Assembly: GCA_009731375.1 (NCBI GenBank)
Contig: BJOX01000072.1
Span: 797,094-861,093, forward strand
Source: Paulinella micropora
Lineage: Eukaryota > Cercozoa > Imbricatea > Euglyphida
Direction of reading: 5' to 3'
DNA: 64,000 bases
The notes under the pieces are model-generated. The model searched no databases, was not told where the DNA came from, and saw nothing but the letters and a program-made list of their open reading frames with translations. Made by a program: the position numbers and the translations under genes. This document shows, piece by piece, positions 40,101-49,499 of the stretch (positions within the stretch are counted from its first letter, which is position 1; every line of letters starts with the position of its first letter).

Positions 40101-41133
40101 AGGTATATGAGGTATGGCACTGGAAAGAACAGAGCAGTAGCCTGTTCAAAGATTACATAAAAACTTTCTTAAAGGTTAAACAAGAGTCAAGCGGATATCC
40201 TGATGGCTGTATTACACAGGAACAAAAAAGAAACTACATTGACAGTATGGAAGTCAAGATGGGTATTAAGATGGACGAAAACAAAATAGAAGAAAACCCC
40301 GGAAGGCGAGCGGTTGCTAAGTTGTGCTTGAATAGCCTGTGGGGTAAGTTTGGTGAAAAGCAAAACAAAACTCAGAACAAAATGATAAAAGACAAAGATA
40401 CCTTATACAAGTTAATGAGCGATAAGTCAGTCGATAACATAAACATAAACATTATTAACGACAAAATAATAGAAGCGAGTTATGACCTTAAACAAGATGC
40501 GGTAAGCGACCCCGTGAAAACAAATATTGTAGTTGCTTTATTTACGACTTGCCACGCGAGGATTAGACTATATGAGATGATGGACAAACTAGGCAACAGA
40601 GTTCTATACCACGATACCGACAGTGTCATATATACAACAGACTTAACGAAAGGCGAAACAGATGTGAAAACGGGTAAGTTGTTAGGCGAATGGACGGACG
40701 AACTACACGGAGCAAAGATTATGACCTTTATCGGAGGCGGACCAAGTGTTATGGATATGTCTTAGATAACGGCAAAGCAAGTATGAAAGTCAAAGGCTTT
40801 AGTATGAATTATGAAAACAATAAATCATTAAATTTACCAAATATGTTAAGTGTCATTAGTTGCGGACTTGAAATTAAAAACAACGACCTTATTGAGAACG
40901 GCAAGAATGAATTGTTAGAGTTGCTTAAAACTAAGGAAGAGAAATTGATTGCTAAACGAATTGAAAAATCAGGTAAAGTTGTTATTGTAGAAAACAGCAA
41001 AATAACAAGAGACAAGCAACAGAAAAAAATAACGAGTGAATACTTAGAAAAAATATTCAGCTTTACTTACACCAAAAGAAATATTATAGGTATTGTTGAC
41101 AATGCGATTGAAACAAGACCGTTTGGATACTAA
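37161..41133 (+). pseudogene. polB: Protein-primed family B DNA polymerase, with assembly gap and late frameshift
   Basis: Replicates the linear element from a protein primer. The N-terminal frame runs to the gap at 38,218 and includes VIQINNTDNICLARAIVV, typical of Polinton polymerases. After the gap the true frame is the one that feeds into 38,513-40,765. It carries a Cys-rich stretch (38,250-38,510, repeated C-x2-C) before the exonuclease. Exo I is DFEAT (38,558), Exo II FSAHNSRGYDCQF, Exo III YCHSDVDIL. Polymerase motifs are YIDICSLYPTVMY (39,746), KLCLNSLWGKFG and YHDTDSVIY (40,612). Near 40,750 one base is missing relative to the homologous reading, and the last 125 or so residues continue in another frame to 41,133. 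Nearly intact; activity is doubtful as read. Confidence 0.92.
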
Positions 41134-41160
41134 ATGAAAAAATTTGATAAAAAGAAAAAT

Positions 41161-41850
41161 TTATTTTTTTGCCTTTTTGCCCCTACCTCCTTTGAAACTC
41201 CTAATTGTATGAATTCCTTTTTTTGGCTTCACCAACTTAGTATTTACAGCAGTAGCTCCTAACAACGACACAGGGTCATACTTAGTTCGGTAGTTCGTGG
41301 TTAGCTTCGCAGTCTTCGCCCGCTTACCTTTTGGATTAATTTTAACGGCCACTCGGTCAATAACTCCTTCAATGAGGTCTCTCGTGCTACTGCCTTTGTT
41401 GTATGTTGTAGCCTTAACACCCGTCTGCCTACTTAAATCTTTTGCTATCGTTCCTCCAAGGCTATGCCCCGTCAGCTCTACATTATCCTTACCATATTTT
41501 TTTATAACTTCATTAACCAGCTTCTGCTCTTCTTTATATCTCGGCGTTCTTTTTAATACTCCCTTCACCAATGCTACATCGGTTAGCAGGTCCCTCTTAT
41601 CCGCGGAGCCTCTAAATGCTACAATCGCTTTGCCATCTTTTTCATACACTGTTGACTTTTCTTTGCTAGCGACGGGCTTCCATCCATCAGCTCCCTTTCT
41701 CTCCGACGAAGACAAATATACATCCTCAGATAACTCCGCACTGCCTCCCTTCTGTTTCCTGTATTCTTTACCCGCCTTTTTCAATGCCTCCTTGTAGCTT
41801 ATGTTATGCTTAGCAGAGTAAGCCTTAACGAACTTTATCCATTCGGACAT
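41161..41850 (-). CDS. Class-3 lipase, probably virion-associated
   Basis: 229 aa. Residues 1-36 (WIKFVKAYSAKHNISYKEA, ending KQKGG) form a Lys-rich helical leader ending in GG, a likely cleavage point for the element protease. The alpha/beta-hydrolase part shows AFRGS (oxyanion region), GHSLGG (nucleophile Ser), YDPVSLLG (Asp) and GIHTIRSF (His), a full triad. The Lys/Gly tail is basic. Such a lipase in a virion could breach membranes on entry, as parvovirus phospholipase does; here that is inference. It is convergent with the polymerase and lies 28 bp from its end. Its ATG is preceded by TATA-like AT-rich DNA. Confidence 0.85.
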   Translation of the reverse strand: MSEWIKFVKAYSAKHNISYKEALKKAGKEYRKQKGGSAELSEDVYLSSSERKGADGWKPVASKEKSTVYEKDGKAIVAFRGSADKRDLLTDVALVKGVLKRTPRYKEEQKLVNEVIKKYGKDNVELTGHSLGGTIAKDLSRQTGVKATTYNKGSSTRDLIEGVIDRVAVKINPKGKRAKTAKLTTNYRTKYDPVSLLGATAVNTKLVKPKKGIHTIRSFKGGRGKKAKK

Positions 41851-41915
41851 TGTGTATTCTATATTAATTATTTATTTTTTATTTTTTTATATTACCCTAT
41901 ATATACCACCCTACT

Positions 41916-42194
41916 ATGACCACCCTAACAAGACTGTGTGAGAAGTTCCAAAAACTTTCCAGTGAAGGTGAAAAAAAATCCTTCTCGTTGGAAGATGTTC
42001 AAAAGGTAATCCACGACGAAATAAAAGCGATTGAAGAAAAGAGAAATACTCAACCCAAAGACACTTTTCAATTCGGCAAATACAAGGGAAAGAAGTTTGA
42101 AGATATCGCAAAGATTGACAAGCCGTATATTGAATGGTTAGTTCGTCAGCCGTGGTGCCGAAATACGGATGAATTGAAGAAGTATTTGATTTAA
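41916..42194 (+). CDS. ExoX C-terminal-like small protein
   Basis: 92 aa on the plus strand, divergent from the lipase. Residues about 51-80 read FQFGKYKGKKFEDIAK then YIEWLVRQPW, the short beta/helix module found at the C-terminus of exodeoxyribonuclease X-like proteins and in many phage and virus proteins. The N-terminal half is helical and charged. The exonuclease domain itself is absent, so a nucleic-acid-binding accessory role is more likely than nuclease activity. It overlaps nothing and its stop is 5 bp from the end of the convergent zinc-ribbon gene. Confidence 0.7.
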   Translation: MTTLTRLCEKFQKLSSEGEKKSFSLEDVQKVIHDEIKAIEEKRNTQPKDTFQFGKYKGKKFEDIAKIDKPYIEWLVRQPWCRNTDELKKYLI

Positions 42195-42199
42195 TGCTT

Positions 42200-42388
42200 T
42201 TACGTTTCTTTTTTTTCGCTTTCCTCGCGGGCTTTCTTTGCCTTTGTAAAGAACTTAATTAAGTTTTCACGTCTAACATCATCTTCATTTTTTGTAAAGT
42301 ATGCGATAGCACAAGTTTCATCGCAGAATTGGTAGTTATCAACCGTAGCAGTTAGCATATCTTTTTTTTCACACTCTTTACACGACAT
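42200..42388 (-). CDS. 62-aa zinc-ribbon/TRASH-like protein
   Basis: CKECEKKDM and FCDETCAIAYF give two pairs of Cys spaced for one zinc, followed by a Lys/Glu-rich helix. It resembles short treble-clef or MYM/TRASH-type modules. The ATG is preceded by AGAATATACA, a TATA-like leader similar to that of the lipase gene. Function unknown; a regulator or nucleic-acid-binding role is possible. Confidence 0.6.
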   Translation of the reverse strand: MSCKECEKKDMLTATVDNYQFCDETCAIAYFTKNEDDVRRENLIKFFTKAKKAREESEKKET

Positions 42389-42428
42389 TGTATATTCTAT
42401 GGGAAAAATAAATATTTCTAAAAATAAT

Positions 42429-43687
42429 CTACGGGTCTTCTAACCAAGTAAGAGCATACTGCATACTTATCGTTTGAGCTGATGTCGCTTGCGATGTTAT
42501 AGTTAATCTTTCCCCTGGTAGCATATCGTCCAAATCATAATCATTTAGATTAACAGTCTCAGCACTACTCAAATTTACAAAGATGACCGCTATGGTATTC
42601 CCATTAGCCACTGTCGCGGTAGTATCAAACGAAACCAGACTTGTATTAGCATTATTTTCAGCATAGACGGCACCAGTCAGAGTAGCATTTTTTATTACTT
42701 TAATGATACAACTAGTCTTAGAGTCAGTATTTAAGATAGTTAGTCGTCGCGGATAAACTATGCTATAATTTGTAAGAGCACCACCTCCCGTAGTCGCATT
42801 ATTTCTCATTGTAAAAACGTGGGCAACGGCATTGGTCGCATTGGCGGTTCTTTCATAAATAAAAGGAATACCTCTTATGATTTCTGTTCCTTCAATGAAG
42901 CATCCAACACTAGCGACTTTAATATTTTGGACTGCTACAACAGCACCAACATTTGCTATATAGGCTGAAAAAGGTAGAGTAGTATTATTCAGTGTTGTTA
43001 AAGTTTGTGTGTTAGCATAACGAATGGCGTGAACCATTTGAAAATCTCCCGTATTTGGATTTTCAATATAAAAAGATACTTGACCAAACCCTAAATACTG
43101 AAACTTAATTTGAAAAACATTACCCTTCGTAAAATCAATGGCGGGTAAGTATGTTTTCCAGTCCGCCTTATCAATATTCCAAGCTGTTTGCGAATAAGCA
43201 TTAATAGTCGCTCCTCCTCGGTTGTGATATATTTTCATTACTCCATTTTCTCTACCAAAGAAGAAACCATCTGTAAAAGCACTATCACCTAATCCCACCG
43301 CCGAAAGATATTGTGCTCCGTTTGCCTCTGTTGTAGTCCATAAGGCAGTAAATCTTACACACACTCCCATTCCAGCACGATACTTGATTCTTTTTTTGAT
43401 TGAATGTATCCGCTAGCCCCTGCCACGGCAGTCGTTGATATGCTAGCCATTGAATTCTTCATTTCAATAGTAGAATTAACAATCGCACTATCCCATTTAG
43501 CAGAATTAACATTATACATAAATGTCTCTTGAATAATCGGTGTGTATTGTGCTGTGGATATTTCACCGAATGCTGTCAAGTTGTCATCTGTTAATTTTGT
43601 TTTTAGTTCTCCATAAGTTCCGCATTTCAAATTAACAAAATTCCCTCCATCATCTTGTGCTATCAAATTTCTTTGGTGAGTGGCCAT
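42429..43687 (-). CDS. Receptor-binding-like virion protein in two frames (possible -1 frameshift)
   Basis: The first frame (43,687-43,355) opens MATHQRNLIAQDDGGNF and ends after 110 codons. The second (ending 42,429) gives about 313 residues from MGVCVRFTALW, with beta-rich, Asn/Thr-rich sequence including GYTQ-free lectin-like stretches such as FGQVSFYIENPNTGDFQMVH. The second frame is open upstream of its ATG and reads RIKYRAGMGVCVRF, typical of phage tail or receptor proteins, so the two frames form one gene. They meet at A AAA AAA (43,391-43,397) in the correct phase for -1 slippage. Either programmed frameshifting or a one-base homopolymer error explains this. It lies directly downstream of the major capsid gene. 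Confidence 0.6.
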
Positions 43688-43765
43688 TGTTCGTACGATT
43701 TACAATCGTAGATTGTATATTATCAAAAAAATAAAATAATCTATCAAAATTAATTACTACCAGGT

Positions 43766-45292
43766 TTAATTTCTGGTAATGGTGCCATTCTTAACATTTA
43801 CTTCTTGCTGAGTTACGACAAATGTGTAATGGTTGTAGGCACCATTCACGGTGGTTGCGATAAACTCCCATCGTCGCTCGGTGTCTAGACTTAATCCGCT
43901 GATTTCATTTTGGTCCTTGCTCCACAGAGGGCGGGTATTGTCAAAGCTATCGCACCAAACCCAGTTGTATTGATAAACATTGCTATTCATCAAAGAAGAG
44001 CCTTCCAACTTCGGTTTAAGATACATATAGTCTTCTAGTTTTCCAGTTTGCCAATCAACATTGAATTCTTGAAGTCGTGCTCCGTCTAGTGTAGTATAAA
44101 AAGTTTGGACCTTTGAGCGGAGCAGGTTGCTATTGTCATAGGCAGTGTTCTTATTTTCAGTTCCGTTGAAAACAGAGTGATAAATCTTCTTAATTCGCCG
44201 TCCGTGGCCTCTGTCAAATCTAAGGATAACATTTTGAGACTGTGAAGGCGTGCCAACGGTATTTTTATACAAATAAGAATAATCAATGTTGAAGCTCATA
44301 CCTTCGGGGCTCATAATCTTCTGTTGAATTGATTGAACGACATCGGGGTTAGTTTCAACAGCTAAGAACAGGCTGAGATTAGTAATAGTAACATTTGAAT
44401 CCGCCACCGCAACAGTGCCTCCGCCAGTAGAAAGAGCATCATTGTTATAATAAAAGATTTTGGGTGTCTGTTGCCAAACAATCCGCAAGGTCAAAATTTC
44501 AGGAAACATAATAGTTTTATCCAGAGCGAAAATAGTATTGTAAAGCATTCCAAGATTAATCTTAACATTAACACTTGGGCTGGCATTGTTAATAGTTCCA
44601 GCTGAAAAATACTTAGCCTCATTAAAAGCAACATTAACGAACTTACTCGTGCCAGTCTCATTCACGATAAGGGCATCATCGTGTCGGCGAGCATTTGTGG
44701 AGGGTTGTGCCATCCAAGCCTTTAATGCGGCCTGAACCTGAGCCTTAGCAACATCAATTCCCGCATCAATCTGCCCCGCCGCATTTCCTGCTACTGCCGA
44801 AGCGGTCAATGCTGTTTGTAATGCGGCTAACCTTGTAGCATCGCTAGCGGGTTGAAATGTAGTTGTAGCATTACACTTTTGAAGCATACAACCAGCTCCA
44901 CTTCCATTGTCGTGGTTTTCCAAAGCGAGTAAATCATCAATGGAGGTTTCGGGTTTCCAAATCATCTTAGTGATATTTCCGACTTCGTTAATGTCACACA
45001 GATAAACACCACCTCTCGTAATCAATTGAATCTGTCTAATTGGAGCCAGACAGTCCATAAATCATTTATTGTAGTTCGCCGCCTTCGCATCTGGGGCATA
45101 ATTAAAACTTAAAACAGAGCGAGCCAAGTTAAAAGGACGGCTGATAAGGTCAAAGTTGCTTTCCTGTCCTCCTGCGGTAGAAACAGTGACAGTAATAGAA
45201 CCCTCACGAGGGGTAAGCTTATTCAAGCGATAAGAAGCACTGATGTAGTCAGTCCTGCTAAAATCTAGTTCTCCGCCGTGCTGTGTGGGCAT
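43766..45292 (-). pseudogene. Major capsid protein (element B) with one in-frame TGA
   Basis: Polinton-type major capsid protein of about 508 codons. The N-terminal 76 residues (MPTQHGGELDFSRTDY; ISRPFNLARSVLSF) end at TGA 45,062-45,064. The same frame continues FMDCLAPIRQ for 430 more residues to 43,766, with LDKTIMFPEILTLRIVW, LFLAVETNPD, YTTLDGARLQ and SLDTERRW. Element A has a sense codon at the TGA position. A restart at the ATG 45,058 would lose the N-terminal arm. Double-jelly-roll folding is inferred from family and context. It is followed by the receptor-like gene and preceded by the minor capsid gene. Confidence 0.85.
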
Positions 45293-45362
45293 GTTGTTTT
45301 TCCTCTTTTTACGGTTGTCCTATATTGTAATATAAGAAAAAAATAAATAATTCTAAAATTAA

Positions 45363-46175
45363 TTATCTAGATTTCAACAAATTAAAAAATGATGTAAATA
45401 AATTAAAATAATTCGTCTCGCGGTAAATCAACAATGTCATAACAATTCCTAACCCGTTGAGATTAACTGGTTGGTCGTTTTCGTCAGTCAAGTAAAACCG
45501 ATACACATTGCTTGAACTAGTAGATAGCCGTTTGCCGTATTCACTACCCGAGCCGTCGTAGATAACAGAGCCGAACGGGATTTCATTCGCTGTATATATC
45601 TCTTGGAGCACATGGTTATCGCCTTCGCCGACTAAGTCGCTTTGTAAATATAATGTTTTTTCGCCAGTCAAGATTATGACATTTGGAGACCTAATGGTAT
45701 TGTTAGCAAAGAAATATGTTGAGTCGCGGTCAAAACCCATTACTTCGTGAATACGTGTTTCGGTGTCAAATATAAACCGCGGTTGGATGCCTCCATTGTT
45801 CGCTACGGTAAATAATAGCTTGCCGTCTTCTGGGTCGGTGTTTGTGTTGTTGCTTGTTATTGTATATGTGTAGTCATTGGGGCTGTCTGCCGTTAGCACC
45901 TCGGCCAGTTTATTTTTTAAGTTGTTCATTGTGTAGTTGCCCTCTGGTATCGTAATCAGAGCCTCAAATCCATCTTCACTCAGAGTAAAAGTGTTGTAAG
46001 GACTGGCGACGGAATAATACGATTTCGGCACATAGATATGTAAAATTTTACAATGTGTTGGATTGTCTAGCGATTTCATATTCACTTCATAACTAAAATC
46101 TGAATCTGTGCCATTTATCCTATTTTTGCTGTTAATATAGTAAATACCAGTCGCACGACCACCTTTATATTCCAT
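45363..46175 (-). CDS. Minor capsid protein (penton-like), element B
   Basis: 270 aa, intact. It starts MEYKGGRATGIYYINSKNR, then has VPKSYYSVASPYNTFTL, ITIPEGNYTMNNLKNKL, FDTETRIHEVMGFDRD and SVIYDGSGSEYGKR. In Polintons the minor capsid protein has a single jelly roll and builds the vertices. Size, beta-rich sequence and position between capsid and protease genes fit. It is closely similar to the broken copy in element A. Unlike that copy it has no palindromic module upstream, only AT-rich DNA with TATATAAT. Confidence 0.82.
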   Translation of the reverse strand: MEYKGGRATGIYYINSKNRINGTDSDFSYEVNMKSLDNPTHCKILHIYVPKSYYSVASPYNTFTLSEDGFEALITIPEGNYTMNNLKNKLAEVLTADSPNDYTYTITSNNTNTDPEDGKLLFTVANNGGIQPRFIFDTETRIHEVMGFDRDSTYFFANNTIRSPNVIILTGEKTLYLQSDLVGEGDNHVLQEIYTANEIPFGSVIYDGSGSEYGKRLSTSSSNVYRFYLTDENDQPVNLNGLGIVMTLLIYRETNYFNLFTSFFNLLKSR

Positions 46176-46251
46176 TGACCCGACTTTTTGGATATATAAT
46201 AGAAAATATATTTTTTTTGTTTTTTAATTACTTCAAACCACTTGTGGGGGT

Positions 46252-46269
46252 GCGGGGGCTTGCCCCTGC
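46252..46269 (-). terminator. GC-rich hairpin at protease stop
   Basis: Minus strand GCAGGGGC/GCCCCCGC with an AA loop, starting at the stop codon. A near copy is at 36,881-36,898. Confidence 0.4.
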
Positions 46270-48251
46270 TAAATAAAGGTATCAAAGCCATAGCCGTTCT
46301 GGGTTTTCAACTCCTCCGCTTCTTTTTCTTTTAAGTCAGTCCAACCGCTAGCAAATTTAAAGCGGTTCCCTTTTGCTCGCTCTAAAAGAAACCGTATACT
46401 ATGCCATCCGCAGGTATCCGTAGTGTCGCTTTGGTTTTTAACCTGATTAACCTTCATAAGCAGATATGTGTTCGGCTTACTCTTGTCAATAAGCTGTTTC
46501 ATTTGGTGTAGAAATAGGTCTGTCGGATTATACAGTGCGAGCGGGTCGTAGATTTCAATAGAGTCATCTTTAATGGTGTCAATCCAAACAGCAATCCAAT
46601 GTGAGCCTGGTTGGCTAGACTTATCTAAATTCATTATAAATCCATACTTCTTTCTTTTTTCTGGTTTCAGTTTGTTTATTTCGTCGCTGGCTACTGTTCC
46701 CAAATACCAATCGTGCTTTTTCATAATAGTGTCTATTTCATCCGTCATTAATCCTCTTCCTGACCCCACCAAGTTCTCTGGTATTTGTTTTTGCTCTTCT
46801 GCTGGTGGTTGTTGCTTTTCTGTTGGTGTTGGTTGTTGCTCTTCTGGCGGCGGTGGTTGAACTTCTGTTGGCGGTGGATGCTCTTCTGTTGGCTGTGGTT
46901 GAACTTCCTCGGTTGGTTGAATACCGAGAGTATTTGAAACTTGATTTTTAATGTTTGGGTCGCTTCTCATTTCGGTTACCAAGTTATTTACATAATCCTT
47001 CTTTTTCATTTTCTTCTTGTATTTGCCCTTCTTCAAATATTTCTTAATTTTTGCTATTGTTAAAAGTTTGTGGATTAATTCCTCCATCGTTTTCGCCCCA
47101 GCACCAGCTTGGTTTATTCCCAAATAATCAGCGAGTTTCTTTCTCATTTCATTCTGGTCTATTCCTAAATCAATACCTTCATCTACTATAACTTGTGCCA
47201 TACCCGCAGTCGTGTGTTTTCCTTTAACTTTTTTTGGTGGTGGTTTGCCCCGAGCTTTCATTTCTTTTTCCAAAGCAGGGCCCAAAGTTTTGGGTATGTC
47301 CAATTTCGGATACTTGTAATCATTTCTTAAACCTGCGGATATGTATGATATTTTATCTTTAATTTCAAAGTGTTTCGCTTTGGCCTCCGCTTGCTTTTTT
47401 TCTTGTTCTAATTCTTTTTTGTATTGTTCCGCCAGTTCTTTCTGCTCATCTGCTGATTGGGCATCGGCTATTGCTTTCTCTATTCCAGTGCCAAGTTTGA
47501 TAAATTCTGTTTTGCTCAAACTTTTAATAAATTTAGTTGTAAAGCCCGCTTTCTTCATTAATTCAATGTATTTTTCTTTTAATTCCTTCTCAGCCTTTTT
47601 CTCTTCTTTTGTTTTCAATGGCATCTGTTTTTCTTCTGGTGCTTGGGGTGCTTGTGGTGGTGCTTGTGGCGGTCCTAGTTGTGGTGATTGTGGTGGTCCT
47701 AGTTGTGGTGCTTGTGGTGGTTCTTGTGGTGGTGCTTGTATGTATTGAGGTTGGAAAGGTGGTAATAGCATTAAATTATTTTTTCTATCTTGTTCAAATT
47801 TTACATCCTCTATAAGTTTTTGCTCTCTGTTCGCCTCCCTTATTAATTCTTCTTGTCTTTCTTTAATGTCAGCATTCTCCTTCCTCTCCATTCTTTTCTT
47901 CTCATCTTCTGCCTGTTCTCTTAACTTCTTTTCCTTTTCCTCCTGCTCGTGTATTAGTTCATATTTTTTCAGCAGGTTGTTTTGTATCTGGTTGCGGTTC
48001 TCGTGTTCAAGGCGATTGAATTCTGACTTGATTATTCCCTCTTTTGTCTTTCGTGTTTTCTTCGTTTTATTGTCCCCTTTCATATATTTCAAAAACAGTT
48101 TAACGATTTGAAGTGTTGAAAGGTCATTCGTTTTCTCGCCAAAGTTGAGATATGCTCGTTTGCCTTTTACTTTGATATATGGGCGGCCATCTTTGGTTCT
48201 GTATATCCTTGGCGGTCGTTGTTTAAGTTTCTTCTTTGGCTTACTTCGCAT
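46269..48251 (-). CDS. Adenain/Ulp1-like maturation protease with long N-terminal extension
   Basis: 660 aa, intact. Residues 1-60 have a basic start (MRSKPKKKLKQRPPRIYR) and KTNDLSTLQIVKLFLKY. A long Glu/Lys coiled-coil-like region and two Pro-rich linkers (about 170-205 and 450-500) follow. The catalytic C-terminal 160 residues begin SGRGLMTDEIDTIMKKHDW and show GSHWIAVW (His), EIYDPLALY (acidic), QSDTTD (Gln) and TCGWHSIRF (Cys). It would cut virion precursors at Gly-containing sites. The extension is much longer than adenain itself (about 200 aa), so it may also be a structural or scaffold part. GSGRG before the protease domain could be a self-cleavage site. Confidence 0.92.
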   Translation of the reverse strand: MRSKPKKKLKQRPPRIYRTKDGRPYIKVKGKRAYLNFGEKTNDLSTLQIVKLFLKYMKGDNKTKKTRKTKEGIIKSEFNRLEHENRNQIQNNLLKKYELIHEQEEKEKKLREQAEDEKKRMERKENADIKERQEELIREANREQKLIEDVKFEQDRKNNLMLLPPFQPQYIQAPPQEPPQAPQLGPPQSPQLGPPQAPPQAPQAPEEKQMPLKTKEEKKAEKELKEKYIELMKKAGFTTKFIKSLSKTEFIKLGTGIEKAIADAQSADEQKELAEQYKKELEQEKKQAEAKAKHFEIKDKISYISAGLRNDYKYPKLDIPKTLGPALEKEMKARGKPPPKKVKGKHTTAGMAQVIVDEGIDLGIDQNEMRKKLADYLGINQAGAGAKTMEELIHKLLTIAKIKKYLKKGKYKKKMKKKDYVNNLVTEMRSDPNIKNQVSNTLGIQPTEEVQPQPTEEHPPPTEVQPPPPEEQQPTPTEKQQPPAEEQKQIPENLVGSGRGLMTDEIDTIMKKHDWYLGTVASDEINKLKPEKRKKYGFIMNLDKSSQPGSHWIAVWIDTIKDDSIEIYDPLALYNPTDLFLHQMKQLIDKSKPNTYLLMKVNQVKNQSDTTDTCGWHSIRFLLERAKGNRFKFASGWTDLKEKEAEELKTQNGYGFDTFI

Positions 48252-48318
48252 TACTACTATTATATTATTAGTAAAAAAAATAATAGAAGGTTTAGTTTTT
48301 TATTTGAGTGGTTTGTCC

Positions 48319-48624
48319 CTACCGAAATTTGACTGCTCCACCTCGTTGCTTTCCGTATCCTTGTTTCATCGCGGCCTTCGCTACACGGTCCGCATAAGGC
48401 ACTCCGACATCACTGAGAAAGGTAGCACCTCTTGAAATCAATTGGTTCTTCTTGATAAACCTATTAGCATCCACTATCGCTTTTCCGACCTTCGCCCAAT
48501 TTACTTTGCCTCCTGTTTGTTTCTTTTTTCCCTTCTTCTTTCGTCCTCCAGCTTGTGGCATGCTTGGATTGTAGCTGATGTTATAACCTGATGGTCTACT
48601 GATAATCACTTGTGATGTTGGCAT
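48319..48624 (-). CDS. Small basic GG-rich virion-type protein (element B)
   Basis: 101 aa: a leader of about 24 residues, then QAGGRKKKGKKKQTGGKVNW, a helix-like middle and a Gly-rich end GYGKQRGGAVKF. It is equivalent to 4,460-4,783. GG pairs before basic stretches and the neighbouring protease suggest maturation cleavage. A DNA-condensing core or capsid cement role is possible. The family is not certain. The ATG is preceded by AACTATATATAC, a TATA-like leader. Confidence 0.75.
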   Translation of the reverse strand: MPTSQVIISRPSGYNISYNPSMPQAGGRKKKGKKKQTGGKVNWAKVGKAIVDANRFIKKNQLISRGATFLSDVGVPYADRVAKAAMKQGYGKQRGGAVKFR

Positions 48625-48658
48625 GTATATATAGTTCTGAAAAAAATAAATAATAAAA

Positions 48659-49483
48659 TTACAAAAATCGTTTATCGAAATTTTGCCTCAGTTCGTCCGA
48701 TACCGCATCAACATATAAAAAGTTAAACCGTTCTTTGGTCGCCTCGTGGTATTTTTCAATAAAGTATTCAAAGTCGTAGCCGAGGTCCAGATGCTTATAC
48801 ACGAGCTCTATTTTATCTACACTCTGACCGGGAAAAATAAGAAGGTAGTCCAGCTGTTTAATCGCCTCAGGTCGTAAGTCGTTTAGATACTGCGAGCTCA
48901 TAATCACCTTTGACTTGTAGTGTCTATTTTTTTTCAACAGGTCGCTTACTGACTTATCACGTAGCCCACTACCCAAATCATCTAACACGAACACGACTTC
49001 TGGTGTAATATATTTGCTCGGTCTTTCTACTGGTGCTTGTCCCTGCTTCTTCTTCTCTTCTTTACCAAAATAAAGGAACTTTGGCTTTTCTACTTCATCC
49101 TTTCCGTCCTGAACAATTTCGCCTTCTTCTTGCTCCTTGTCGGGTTTATTCAGTTTATCTAACTCGTAATCTATCACACTGTATCCATCCGTTTTCAAAT
49201 ATGTATATATCGCCATTGGATTGCCCTTCTTCTTGAAGTGCTTCACCATTTCTTTGTAAATGTGGTCCTTGTGTATCGTGCTGGCTATAATAACAATACG
49301 CGTCTTTTTGTCTGTCGTTCGTTTCAGGATTTCAAACAGTGCGGTCGTCTTGCCACTCTTCTTGCGAGCGAGAAGAAAAATATTGGCATACGGTTCGTCA
49401 AATAACTTATATCCTTTTGCCAACTTGTCGCCATCTCCGTTTTGCTTGACTGGTCTAACTTTAATATCATTAATCTTTTCCAT
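48659..49483 (-). CDS. FtsK/HerA-like genome-packaging ATPase
   Basis: 274 aa, intact. Walker A is ARKKSGKTTALF near residue 40 and Walker B is VVFVLDDLGSG near residue 178, followed by SKVIMSSQYLNDLRPEA with a likely sensor region. It is short for an FtsK protein but usual for Polinton and virophage packaging ATPases. A Lys/Glu-rich insertion sits between the Walker motifs. The gene lies between the 120-aa protein and the small basic protein, the same order as in element A. The start ATG has TATAG just upstream. Confidence 0.9.
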   Translation of the reverse strand: MEKINDIKVRPVKQNGDGDKLAKGYKLFDEPYANIFLLARKKSGKTTALFEILKRTTDKKTRIVIIASTIHKDHIYKEMVKHFKKKGNPMAIYTYLKTDGYSVIDYELDKLNKPDKEQEEGEIVQDGKDEVEKPKFLYFGKEEKKKQGQAPVERPSKYITPEVVFVLDDLGSGLRDKSVSDLLKKNRHYKSKVIMSSQYLNDLRPEAIKQLDYLLIFPGQSVDKIELVYKHLDLGYDFEYFIEKYHEATKERFNFLYVDAVSDELRQNFDKRFL

Positions 49484-49499
49484 CGTCGCTATATTTTCT

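Noticed and set aside
45062-45064. Alternative genetic code with TGA or TAA as sense
   Set aside because: Different stop codons interrupt different genes, while intact neighbouring genes end normally with TGA, TAA and TAG.
47609-47815. Plus-strand Val-rich frame opposite the protease linker
   Set aside because: Shadow of the Pro/Gln-rich linker of the minus-strand protease gene.
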